This document shows, piece by piece, positions 1-6,887 of a stretch of 15,680 bases of DNA. Position 1 is the first letter of the stretch. Every line of letters begins with the position of its first letter. The notes beneath the pieces are model-generated. The model did not search any database, was not told the DNA's origin, and saw nothing but the letters and a program-made list of their open reading frames with translations. Source of the DNA: an uncultured Bacteroides sp. (GTDB lineage Bacteria; Bacteroidota; Bacteroidia; Bacteroidales; Bacteroidaceae); assembly GCA_900546355.1 (NCBI GenBank), contig URCM01000073.1:1-15680 (forward strand), in the 5' to 3' direction. Position numbers and translations under genes: made by a program.

Positions 1-60
1 TAGGGCTCACTCGGGACTTACACCCGTTAGACAATGCTCATGCCGAGCGTACTACGACGA
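1..60 (+). other. 3' end of an upstream transcription unit (partial, unidentified)
   Basis: The first 60 bases precede an intrinsic terminator and so probably belong to a transcript entering from the left. One frame is open from base 2 and reads ...GLTPVRQCSCRAYYDEKRMSRNG before a TAA at 83-85, inside the terminator loop. A second frame (from base 3) is open through the terminator, which suggests neither frame need be coding. The bases CTCGG (10-14) and CCGAG (43-47) can pair, so the 3' part of a structured RNA is an alternative. I do not recognise the gene; the window is too short to decide. Confidence 0.3.
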
Positions 61-96
61 AAAGAGGATGTCCCGCAACGGATAAATCCTCTTTTT
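61..96 (+). terminator. Rho-independent terminator of the upstream unit
   Basis: A perfect 9-bp stem AAAGAGGAT (61-69) / ATCCTCTTT (86-94), with a 16-nt loop, runs into a T-rich tract ending at 96. It lies about 95 bases before the first complete gene, so that gene is probably transcribed from its own promoter rather than by read-through. Confidence 0.7.
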
Positions 97-190
97 GTAT
101 TTTCAGACTATATGATAAAATCCACCACAGAGAACACAAAGTATCACAGAATCCTTCTAATTTGCGATTCGACAATTTACTGTTTTTGAT

Positions 191-685
191 ATGAAACCGA
201 CCATACGCCCAGCCACCTTTACCGATTTAGACCGGCTCATGGAAATATTCGAGGCGGCACGCCGCTTCATGGAATCAACCGGAAACCCGAACCAATGGAT
301 AAACGGTTATCCGCAACGCGCACTGATAGCCGAAGAAATAAGCCAGGAGCATTGTTACGTATGTCAAAACGAAGAAGGAAAAACAATCGGCACATTCTGT
401 TTCGTACCCAGTCCGGACCCGAATTATGCACGTATCGAAGACGGAGTGTGGCTGAATGATGCACCTTATCACGTCATTCACCGTCTTGCCTCGGACGGAA
501 GTGAAAAAGGAATCTTTAAAGCCTGCATCGACTGGTGTGCTTTGCAAGACACAAATCTGCGTGCCGACACACATGCTGATAATAAGGTGATGCAACACTT
601 GCTGGAAAAGAACGGTTTCATCCGGTGCGGCATCATTTATGTTTCCAACGGAACGCCGCGCATCGCTTACCAACGGAAAGGGTAA
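191..685 (+). CDS. GNAT family N-acetyltransferase
   Basis: This 164-residue protein has the size and layout of a single-domain GNAT acetyltransferase, which moves an acetyl group from acetyl-CoA to an amine. It opens with the usual strand IRPATFTDLDRLMEIF (residues 5-20). The acetyl-CoA-binding motif A corresponds to HRLASDGSEKGIF (97-109). It is followed by NLRADTHADNKVMQHLLEKNGF (122-143), the classic beta4-alpha4 segment with the N..M..LLxxxGF signature. The substrate cannot be told from sequence. The gene stands alone: a terminator lies upstream and a convergent gene downstream. No Shine-Dalgarno is visible before the ATG, which is normal for Bacteroidetes. Confidence 0.85.
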   Translation: MKPTIRPATFTDLDRLMEIFEAARRFMESTGNPNQWINGYPQRALIAEEISQEHCYVCQNEEGKTIGTFCFVPSPDPNYARIEDGVWLNDAPYHVIHRLASDGSEKGIFKACIDWCALQDTNLRADTHADNKVMQHLLEKNGFIRCGIIYVSNGTPRIAYQRKG

Positions 686-771
686 TTAATGTGCTAATGT
701 AATAATGTGAAAATGTGCCAATGTGAAAATGAATTAGCACATTAACTCATTATTACATTGGCACATTATTA
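686..771. repeat. AATGTG-type intergenic repeat with inverted arms
   Basis: The spacer between two convergent genes consists almost entirely of short units such as AATGTGCTAATG and AATAATGTG, followed by their reverse complements. Perfect pairs are 686-698 with 733-745, 697-707 with 748-758, and 712-724 with 755-767. They occur in the same order on both sides, so only one pairing can form at a time. AATGTG-rich spacers are common between Bacteroides genes. The position between two stop codons suggests it may act as a bidirectional terminator, though there is no clean stem with a T-run. Confidence 0.7.
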
Positions 772-775
772 AAAT

Positions 776-1294
776 TCATTTCTGAATCAGATAACGGATA
801 AATGCATAGCCGCCGAATACCTGAAGCAACATACCCGGAATGCCCATGCGAAAATCTTGAACGGCTGCATAGAAGCTATCGGCAAAGAACGCCCATTCGC
901 CCAAAGTACCGACGCATTGGTAGAACAACACTACAGCCAACAAAGCCAGTACCGATACTTTCTGAAAACGATGAGCTACCCATCCGGCACCCACCGCCAG
1001 CAAAACAGACTTCAACAAAATAGCTGGAAGCACCGCCGGAGCAGGCATGCCGAACAAAGCCGAGTTTATCAATGGGGAAATAATTGCGGTGAGCAAACCC
1101 ACCTTCCAACCATACTTATAGGCACCTACCAGGGTGAAGAAATAAATAGGCAACCACGTCATTCCTCCCTGAGGAACCAAATGGAACAATTGAGGCAAAG
1201 CGATGTTGCCAATCACGAACAACAAAGCCGCTCCATACGTTTTCACGTTGGAATACGACAACAAATAAAGTTTTACTGCAGATTCCATAATCAT
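776..1294 (-). CDS. ECF-transporter S-component-like membrane protein
   Basis: The 172-residue protein is very hydrophobic, with about five to six membrane segments. The stretch GAYKYGWKVGLLTAIISPLINSALFG (about residues 57-82) has the spacing seen in substrate-binding (S) components of energy-coupling-factor vitamin and metal transporters. The ECF energising module (two ATPases and EcfT) is not in this window, so it would have to share one encoded elsewhere. The ATG at 1294 is 11 bases after the stop of the upstream C-S lyase gene, so the two form an operon; a second ATG at 1288 is equally possible. The substrate is unknown. Other small polytopic families cannot be excluded. Confidence 0.55.
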   Translation of the reverse strand: MIMESAVKLYLLSYSNVKTYGAALLFVIGNIALPQLFHLVPQGGMTWLPIYFFTLVGAYKYGWKVGLLTAIISPLINSALFGMPAPAVLPAILLKSVLLAVGAGWVAHRFQKVSVLALLAVVLFYQCVGTLGEWAFFADSFYAAVQDFRMGIPGMLLQVFGGYAFIRYLIQK

Positions 1295-1305
1295 CTATGT
1301 TTTTA

Positions 1306-2493
1306 TTAAACTTCCATTTTCAATTTATTTTCCACGAACCGGAGAAAACGGTTCAAACCTTCCTCTACATTCTTCCGCGGACAAGCCAGATTCCAGCGCA
1401 TAAATCCTTCGCCTTCTGCGCCATACATCGTTCCGGCATTCAGCCATAGCCTGGCTTCGCTCACCAGCTCCTCTTCCAATTCTTCCGACTTCATAGCAAG
1501 CACAGAACAATCCATCCATGCCAGATACGTACCTTCCAGCTTTATCACAGGGAATTGCGGCAGATATTGCCTGCAAAACTCCTTCATATACTGATAGTTT
1601 CCGGCAATGTAGGCATTCAGTTGTTTCAGCCATTCGCTCCCTTCTTCGCTATAAGCGGCCATCAACGCCTCCACACCGAAAGGATTCACATCGCATACTT
1701 CGTTGATATTGATGGCGCGGTCTATCTTTTTCCGGATTTCTTCATCAGCAGTCACGATGTTCGCAATCTGAAGCCCCGCGATATTGAAAGCCTTGCTGGG
1801 TGAAATGCAGGTAGACGAATGTTTCACATATTCCTCGCCCAACGAAGCGAAAGGCGTATAGACATATCCGGGATGAACCAGTTCGCAATGGATTTCATCG
1901 GAAATGACAAACACGCCGTGACGGATGCAGATATCCCCCATGCGGCGCAACTCTTCAGGAGTCCATACCCGCCCTGCCGGATTGTGAGGGTTGCAAAGTA
2001 CAAACACTTTTGCCTTCGGGTCGGAAGCCTTTGCTTCCAGGTCTTCAAAGTTGATGACATACGTGTCGTCTTTTCGCACCAACGGGCTGGAAAGTACCTC
2101 ACATCCGTTGTTCCGGATAGAAGAAAAGAAACAATTATACACCGGAGTCTGCACAATCACCTTATCGCCCGGCTGGGTCATCGCCTTGATTATAGCCGAT
2201 ACAGCCGGAACCACACCGATGGTATAGGTAATCCACTCACGCTCCATGGTCCACCCGTGCTGGGTAGAAAACCAACGGATAATCGCCTCATAATAAGCAT
2301 CAGGCACTTTGGTATAACCGAATATCCCATGCGCCACTCTTTTCTGCAAAGCCTCTACGATAGCGGGCAACGTACGGAAGTCCATATCCGCCACCCACAT
2401 CGGAAGCACATCCGCATCTGCCGCCGAGTCCCATTTATACGAACGGGTATTGCGGCGAGGCACTATTTCATTGAAATTATACGCTCTTGTCAT
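1306..2493 (-). CDS. MalY/PatB-type PLP-dependent C-S lyase (cystathionine beta-lyase)
   Basis: The 395-residue protein is a fold-type I PLP enzyme of the MalY/PatB branch, which cleaves cystathionine or related cysteine S-conjugates to a thiol, pyruvate and ammonia. It begins NFNEIVPRRNTRSYKWD and has PMWVADMDF (31-39), both typical of this branch. NPHNPAGR (168-175) and ISDEIHCEL (197-205, Asp199 against the pyridine nitrogen) form the cofactor site. Lys234 in SPSKAFNIAG is the expected Schiff-base lysine. Length is usual for the family. It is the first gene of a two-gene operon with the ECF S-like protein, which may hint at sulfur-compound or cofactor uptake, but that is inference. A simple aminotransferase role is less likely. 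Confidence 0.85.
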   Translation of the reverse strand: MTRAYNFNEIVPRRNTRSYKWDSAADADVLPMWVADMDFRTLPAIVEALQKRVAHGIFGYTKVPDAYYEAIIRWFSTQHGWTMEREWITYTIGVVPAVSAIIKAMTQPGDKVIVQTPVYNCFFSSIRNNGCEVLSSPLVRKDDTYVINFEDLEAKASDPKAKVFVLCNPHNPAGRVWTPEELRRMGDICIRHGVFVISDEIHCELVHPGYVYTPFASLGEEYVKHSSTCISPSKAFNIAGLQIANIVTADEEIRKKIDRAININEVCDVNPFGVEALMAAYSEEGSEWLKQLNAYIAGNYQYMKEFCRQYLPQFPVIKLEGTYLAWMDCSVLAMKSEELEEELVSEARLWLNAGTMYGAEGEGFMRWNLACPRKNVEEGLNRFLRFVENKLKMEV

Positions 2494-2517
2494 GTTACTC
2501 CTTATTTAATATGGGCA

Positions 2518-2525
2518 CAAAGATA
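2518..2525 (-). promoter_or_regulatory. -7 promoter element before the C-S lyase operon
   Basis: Read on the minus strand the bases are TATCTTTG, matching the Bacteroides -7 consensus TAnnTTTG. They lie about 25 bases before the ATG at 2493. No convincing -33 TTTG was found. Confidence 0.5.
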
Positions 2526-2589
2526 AAAACTTACATCCATATATGTATGCTCTTAATCCAGATAATCCGACCCGTTTTACGGAATTTTA

Positions 2590-3153
2590 TCATTCAATCG
2601 AGCGGATGGTTTTCGCCGGAACACCCCCTACGATGGTATTGGCAGGCACGTCCTTCGTCACCACGGCTCCAGCGGCTATAATGGCATTATCCCCTACCGT
2701 TACTCCCTGCAAGATAGTAGAATTGGAACCCACCCATACATTTTTGCCCAACACGATAGGAGCAGGATAAGTATGTACCCGGTCTTCGGCGGATATGCCA
2801 TGATTCAACGTGGCGAACACTACGTTATGTCCAATCTGACATCCATCGCCCAATGTCACTCCTCCGTGGTCCTGGAAATGGCAGCAAGCGTTGATAAACA
2901 CGTTTTTACCGATGGTGATATTCTTTCCGAAGTCGGTATAAAACGGAGGAAATACCCGCAAAGTAGGGTCAACCGGTTTACCGAACAATTCGGAGAGCAA
3001 TACCCGCACCTCTTCGGGCGTGTAATAAGCCGTGTTGAGCCTAAAAGTAACACGCCTCGCCTCGTTGCTCATCTCATCCATGAATTGATGAATCTCATCT
3101 GAACTCAATGCTTTCCCCGTTTTCACGTACGCCAAAAACTCTTCTAACTTCAT
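2590..3153 (-). CDS. Sugar O-acetyltransferase, LacA/Maa/NodL type
   Basis: This 187-residue protein is a left-handed beta-helix acetyltransferase that uses acetyl-CoA to acetylate sugars. The N-terminal helical cap contains [12 protein letters not shown] (30-41), as in maltose acetyltransferases. Hexapeptide repeats run from about residue 78 ([11 protein letters not shown]) to 180. His118 in ATLNHG is at the position expected for the catalytic histidine. The closing [20 protein letters not shown] (162-181) is the family's usual end. The acceptor sugar is unknown. It is divergent from the NADH dehydrogenase gene, with separate -7 elements in the shared spacer, and is followed by a promoter for the next minus-strand gene, so it is probably monocistronic. 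Confidence 0.88.
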   Translation of the reverse strand: MKLEEFLAYVKTGKALSSDEIHQFMDEMSNEARRVTFRLNTAYYTPEEVRVLLSELFGKPVDPTLRVFPPFYTDFGKNITIGKNVFINACCHFQDHGGVTLGDGCQIGHNVVFATLNHGISAEDRVHTYPAPIVLGKNVWVGSNSTILQGVTVGDNAIIAAGAVVTKDVPANTIVGGVPAKTIRSIE

Positions 3154-3179
3154 AATTTGTTCTTTTTAGATTACAAAAG

Positions 3180-3187
3180 CAAAGGTA
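3180..3187 (-). promoter_or_regulatory. -7 promoter element before the O-acetyltransferase gene
   Basis: The minus strand reads TACCTTTG, a full match to TAnnTTTG, 26 bases before the ATG at 3153. The -33 region is not distinct. Confidence 0.5.
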
Positions 3188-3276
3188 TGGAAAGTTCTCA
3201 TAGGATTTTGTATACGAATTACGGAAATTTTTCTCTAATTTACCGGCAAAGGTATACTTTAATCCTGATAAAGTTG

Positions 3277-3284
3277 TAACTTTG
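3277..3284 (+). promoter_or_regulatory. -7 promoter element before the NADH dehydrogenase gene
   Basis: TAACTTTG matches the Bacteroides -7 consensus exactly and lies 28 bases before the ATG at 3313. A weak TTT at about 3258 could serve as a -33 element. Confidence 0.6.
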
Positions 3285-3312
3285 CACCAGCTTTACACAA
3301 AAACAAAATGAT

Positions 3313-4686
3313 ATGAGTTTCAACATTGAAAGAGAAAAAGGTAAAAAGAGAGTTGTCATTGTAGGAGGAGGATTCGGAGGCCTTAAACTGGCAGACAAAT
3401 TATCGAAATCCGACTTTCAAGTCATCCTGATTGACAAGAACAATTATCACCAATTCCCGCCACTCATCTATCAAGTGGCATCCGCAGGCATCGAACCGAG
3501 TTCCATCTCCTTTCCCTTCCGGAAAATCTTCGGAAAGAACTCACACGTACACTACCGGATGGCAGAAGCCCGTCTGATTTTCCCTGAAAAGAACATCCTT
3601 CAGACTTCTATCGGCAAAATCGAATACGATTACCTGATATTAGCGGCAGGTACGACCTCCAATTTTTTCGGCAACCAGAACATCGAGCGGGAAGCTATCC
3701 CGATGAAAACATTGCAAGAAGCCATGGGATTGCGCAATGCTTTATTAAGTAATTTCGAACGAAGCGTGACCTGCGCCACCGAACAGGAACGCCGCGAACT
3801 ATTAAATATCGTCATCGTAGGTGGAGGAGCCACCGGAGTGGAAATCGCCGGAGCATTGGCGGAAATGAAACGCTACGTCCTCCCGAAAGACTATCCCGAC
3901 ATGAACGAAAACCTGCTTCAAATCTACCTGATTGAGGCAGGAAACCGCCTGCTTTCGGGCATGGCTCCTGTATCTTCCAAAAAATCAGCCGAGTTCTTAC
4001 GTGAAATGGGCATCAATGTATGGCTGGACAAGAAAGTATTAGACTATCGCGACCATAAGGTGATATTGGAAGACGGCACCCAGATTCCTACCCGCACATT
4101 CATTTGGGTGAGCGGCGTGCGTGCCCAGAGCATCGGCAATATGCCTGCCTCTTCTATCGGACGTGGAGGACGAATCAAGGTAGACGCAAACAATAAGGTG
4201 GAAGGATTCGACAATATCTATTGCATCGGAGACCAGTGTATCATGAACGGCGACAAGGAATACCCCAACGGACATCCGCAACTGGCACAGGTAGCTATCC
4301 AGCAAGGAAGCCTGCTGGCGGAAAACCTGATACGCCTGCAGAAAGGGAAAAAACAGAAACCCTTCCGTTACCGCAACTTGGGAAGCATGGCTACCGTAGG
4401 AAGAAACAAAGCCGTAGCCGAATTCAGCTCGTTGAAGACCCAAGGCTGGATCGCCTGGTTCTTGTGGCTGGTGGTACACCTGCGTTCCATCCTCGGCGTT
4501 CGGAACAAGCTCAATGTCCTCTTCAACTGGATGTGGAGCTACATGACCTACGACCATTCACTCCGCTTGATTCTTTACCCACGTAAAGCGCAAGAGGTTA
4601 TCGAACGCGAGAAACGTGAAGCCGAAACCCACTGGGGAGAAGACGAATTTCAGGCTGAAGCCACGGCAGAGAAGAAACAAGCATAG
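3313..4686 (+). CDS. ndh: Type II NADH dehydrogenase (NDH-2, NADH:quinone oxidoreductase)
   Basis: The 457-residue flavoprotein oxidises NADH and passes electrons to membrane quinone without pumping protons. It has two dinucleotide-binding folds: VVIVGGGFGG (14-23, FAD) and NIVIVGGGATGVEIAG (165-180, NADH). FIWVSGVRA (263-271) and IYCIGDQC (302-309, Asp307 near FAD) are typical. AQVAIQQG (325-332) is the quinone-site motif of NDH-2 enzymes. The segment around 378-425, rich in Trp and aromatic residues with LGVRNKLNVLFNWMWSY, is the expected C-terminal membrane anchor, followed by a charged tail. It is transcribed alone. The menaquinone cluster 3.2 kb downstream makes its likely acceptor; this link is functional, not an operon. 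Confidence 0.88.
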   Translation: MSFNIEREKGKKRVVIVGGGFGGLKLADKLSKSDFQVILIDKNNYHQFPPLIYQVASAGIEPSSISFPFRKIFGKNSHVHYRMAEARLIFPEKNILQTSIGKIEYDYLILAAGTTSNFFGNQNIEREAIPMKTLQEAMGLRNALLSNFERSVTCATEQERRELLNIVIVGGGATGVEIAGALAEMKRYVLPKDYPDMNENLLQIYLIEAGNRLLSGMAPVSSKKSAEFLREMGINVWLDKKVLDYRDHKVILEDGTQIPTRTFIWVSGVRAQSIGNMPASSIGRGGRIKVDANNKVEGFDNIYCIGDQCIMNGDKEYPNGHPQLAQVAIQQGSLLAENLIRLQKGKKQKPFRYRNLGSMATVGRNKAVAEFSSLKTQGWIAWFLWLVVHLRSILGVRNKLNVLFNWMWSYMTYDHSLRLILYPRKAQEVIEREKREAETHWGEDEFQAEATAEKKQA

Positions 4687-4870
4687 GAACTTATCATTAG
4701 CAAACCGAAAAGGAAGCGTCTAAACAAAATCTGAACGCAGAGGTACGAAGATGCAGAGTTATTAGCATTTGTCGACATACAGATTTTTCCCTGTAGCTTT
4801 ATACCTCTGAGTTCCATTTCACATCATAGGACCTCTCTTTTCCATAGAAACCATCATACTGTCAGCGAAC
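4687..4870. other. Intergenic spacer with a long-range inverted repeat
   Basis: AACGCAGAGGTA (4734-4745) and TACCTCTGAGTT (4802-4813) are complementary at 11 of 12 positions across a 56-base loop. The 'gcagagg' wording resembles degenerate 'cagag' repeats common in Bacteroides spacers; a similar 'cacagagaacacaaag' run lies at 125-140. No promoter consensus is clear before the next gene. Confidence 0.4.
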
Positions 4871-5464
4871 ATGAATACAAATCTTATCACGGTACGCCCT
4901 GCCACCACAAACGATGCACCCATTATCGCCACCGCACTAACAATGGCATTGGGTAAAGAATTGATGCGGATGTATTGCGGCGAGAACTATCAAAGCATCC
5001 TTGAAGAATTAGTACGGATGGATGATACCCAATACAGTTACCGGAACTCGCTCGTCGCAGACATCAATGGAGTGCAAGCTGGAGCGATTGTAGGATATGA
5101 CGGCGCACGCCTTCACGAATTGCGCAAACCAACGTTACGCCTGATTCAAGAACGGACGGGACACGCGTTTCCAAGCATAGAAGACGAAACCAATCCCGAT
5201 GAATATTACCTTGACTCATTAGGTGTACTGCCCGAATACCGGAGACTCGGCATCGGGAACAAACTACTCACGACACTGCGTGACAAAGCTTTTGCCGAAG
5301 GATATGAACGGGCAGGACTGTTAGTCGATGCAATGAATCCCCAAGCAGAACATTTATACCTGTCACTCGGCTTCGAACGAGTCGAAGCACGAAATTTGTT
5401 CGGCCACCAGATGTGGCACTTACAAGCAAAGAACCCTAATAAATTAAATAAGAAACTGTTTTGA
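4871..5464 (+). CDS. GNAT family N-acetyltransferase with repeat-derived C-terminal end
   Basis: This 197-residue GNAT protein has the N-terminal strand ITVRPATTNDAPIIATAL (6-23) and a canonical acetyl-CoA motif A, LGVLPEYRRLGIGNKLL (117-133), with the R/Q-x-x-G-x-G pattern at R124-G129. It continues with AEHLYLSLGFERV (159-171), the usual beta5 region. Substrate is unknown. The last residues, KKLF, and the TGA stop lie inside a repeat element that begins at 5451. The native end was probably near MWHLQAKNPNK, so the element may have replaced or shifted the original stop. The catalytic core is intact, so the protein is likely functional. Confidence 0.83.
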   Translation: MNTNLITVRPATTNDAPIIATALTMALGKELMRMYCGENYQSILEELVRMDDTQYSYRNSLVADINGVQAGAIVGYDGARLHELRKPTLRLIQERTGHAFPSIEDETNPDEYYLDSLGVLPEYRRLGIGNKLLTTLRDKAFAEGYERAGLLVDAMNPQAEHLYLSLGFERVEARNLFGHQMWHLQAKNPNKLNKKLF

Positions 5465-5548
5465 ATTTATCGTGATTGCCCAAAGCACACACGAAAACAA
5501 GTACGTCAAGCCAAGAAAAACTTTTTGTAGAAATTCAAAAGAGTTTCT
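5451..5548 (+). mobile_element. MITE-like repeat, 98-bp internally deleted copy
   Basis: The ends are AGAAACTGTTTTGAATTT (5451-5468) and AAATTCAAAAGAGTTTCT (5531-5548), inverted with one mismatch. Between them, the bases after 'tatcgtg' jump directly to 'attgcccaaagcacacacga', so about 95 bases present in the 194-bp copy at 9514 are missing. The remaining interior (for example caagccaagaaaaacttttt) is shared with that copy. It overlaps the 3' end of the GNAT gene by 14 bases and supplies its stop codon. No target-site duplication is obvious. Confidence 0.8.
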
Positions 5549-5580
5549 AAACCATTAACCCGTTATTATATAAATATAAT

Positions 5581-5964
5581 ATGAAGCTCGACCACATTGC
5601 CTTGTATGTAAACGACTTGGAAACTGCACGTACTTTCTTTATACATTATTTCGAAGCGGCTTCCAATGAAATGTACCATAACCCACGCACCGGACTGAAA
5701 ACCTACTTCCTGTCATTTTCCGATGGAGCACGGCTGGAAATTATGTCACGTCCCGATACGATAGCGTGTGAAAAGAACCCCTTACGACAAGGATTTATCC
5801 ATATATCTTTCAGCGTAGGAGGAAAAGAACAAGTCGACCGTTTAACTGAACAGCTCCGCACAGACGGCTATTCAGTAATAGACGGACCGCGCACTACCGG
5901 CGACGGATATTACGAAAGCTGTATCGAAGGTCCGGAAGGAAACTTGATAGAAATCACCGAATAA
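5581..5964 (+). CDS. VOC (glyoxalase/bleomycin-resistance fold) family protein
   Basis: The 127-residue protein is a single VOC domain made of two beta-alpha-beta-beta-beta modules. The four positions that usually bind a divalent metal are present: His5 in LDHIALYV, Glu53 in ARLEIM, His74 in FIHISF and Glu124 in GNLIEITE. This favours a metal-dependent enzyme (lyase, isomerase or dioxygenase-like) over a metal-free binding protein. The reaction cannot be named. The gene starts 32 bases after a repeat element, in an AT-rich leader, and ends 20 bases before the beta-lactamase gene, so the two are probably co-transcribed. Confidence 0.82.
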   Translation: MKLDHIALYVNDLETARTFFIHYFEAASNEMYHNPRTGLKTYFLSFSDGARLEIMSRPDTIACEKNPLRQGFIHISFSVGGKEQVDRLTEQLRTDGYSVIDGPRTTGDGYYESCIEGPEGNLIEITE

Positions 5965-5984
5965 TCCCTATACACGGCCTTGCC

Positions 5985-6887
5985 ATGAAACTTTACTACC
6001 TCTTTATCCTCTTCGGTTTATATACCGTATGCCCGCTCCAAGCCGGCAATGAATTACGGGAACAACTTCAGGGAATCATCACCAAGGCAGACGCACAAGT
6101 GGGTGTTGCCCTTATCGTTGACGGAAAAGACACCCTCACCCTAAACAACGAAGCACACTATCCATTGATGAGTGTCATGAAGTACCATCAAGCCTTGGCG
6201 GTTGCCCATTACCTGGACGTACACCGTTTGCCTCTTTCTACTTCTATCCCCATCGAAGAAGAAGACCTGCATCCCGATACCTATAGTCCCTTGCGCGACC
6301 GCTATCCGAAGGGAGGTGTCCGTCTGTCTGTCAGCGAACTTTTAACCTATACCCTTCAGCTAAGCGACAACAATGCGTGTGACATCTTGTTCGATTATAC
6401 CGGAGGCGTGGCACAAACCGAAAGCTATCTGCGCTCCATCGGGTGCAGCGGCTTTGCGCTTTCTGCTACCGAGAATGATATGCATCAAGACCTTTCCCGT
6501 TGCTATGACAACTGGAGCACTCCGCTTTCCGCAGCCCAACTAATGGACCGCCTCGTTACAGACACGTTACCTATCGATACCACCTATACCCGCTTCATTC
6601 GCGAAACCCTGCTGTTCTGCCAGACCGGCAAGTCGAGGCTGCCTTTTCCCTTGCAAGGGACTGACGTACAAATCGGACACAAAACCGGTACCTCCGACCG
6701 CAATGCGCAAGGCGAATGGATAGGAATCAACGATGTCGGTTTTGTGCTGCTTCCCGATGGCAAACGATACACTCTTGCGGTGCTGGTAAAACATTCCAAA
6801 CATCGTTTTGAAGACACCGAAAAGATTATCGCCGATGTATCAACGGCCGTCTTCCGTTTCCTGACGGGAAGCATGGTAAGCTTCTAA
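5985..6887 (+). CDS. Class A beta-lactamase, Bacteroides (CblA/CepA/CfxA-like) subclass
   Basis: This 300-residue secreted serine hydrolase opens beta-lactam rings in the periplasm. Residues 1-20 form a signal peptide ending PLQA. All class A motifs are intact: S63-V-M-K66 (SxxK, nucleophile and general base), S127-D-N129 (SDN), Glu163 in SATENDMH (the deacylating omega-loop glutamate), and K233-T-G235 with TS following. The wording YPLMSVMKYHQALA, LQLSDNNACDILF and GHKTGTSD resembles the Bacteroides cephalosporinase subgroup rather than TEM or SHV. It follows the VOC gene closely and overlaps the 3' end of a convergent exporter gene by 48 bases. With all catalytic residues present it is probably active; the drug spectrum cannot be read from sequence. 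Confidence 0.9.
   Translation: MKLYYLFILFGLYTVCPLQAGNELREQLQGIITKADAQVGVALIVDGKDTLTLNNEAHYPLMSVMKYHQALAVAHYLDVHRLPLSTSIPIEEEDLHPDTYSPLRDRYPKGGVRLSVSELLTYTLQLSDNNACDILFDYTGGVAQTESYLRSIGCSGFALSATENDMHQDLSRCYDNWSTPLSAAQLMDRLVTDTLPIDTTYTRFIRETLLFCQTGKSRLPFPLQGTDVQIGHKTGTSDRNAQGEWIGINDVGFVLLPDGKRYTLAVLVKHSKHRFEDTEKIIADVSTAVFRFLTGSMVSF

Noticed and set aside
1819..2526. A 235-residue open frame on the plus strand
   Set aside because: It is antisense to the well-supported C-S lyase gene, has no family features, and its open state follows from the codon use of the real gene.
5451..5548. Target-site duplication at the repeat copies
   Set aside because: Flanks were compared (ataa / aaac here; gcca / aaga at 9514 and 9707). 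No consistent duplicated bases of two or more could be defended.
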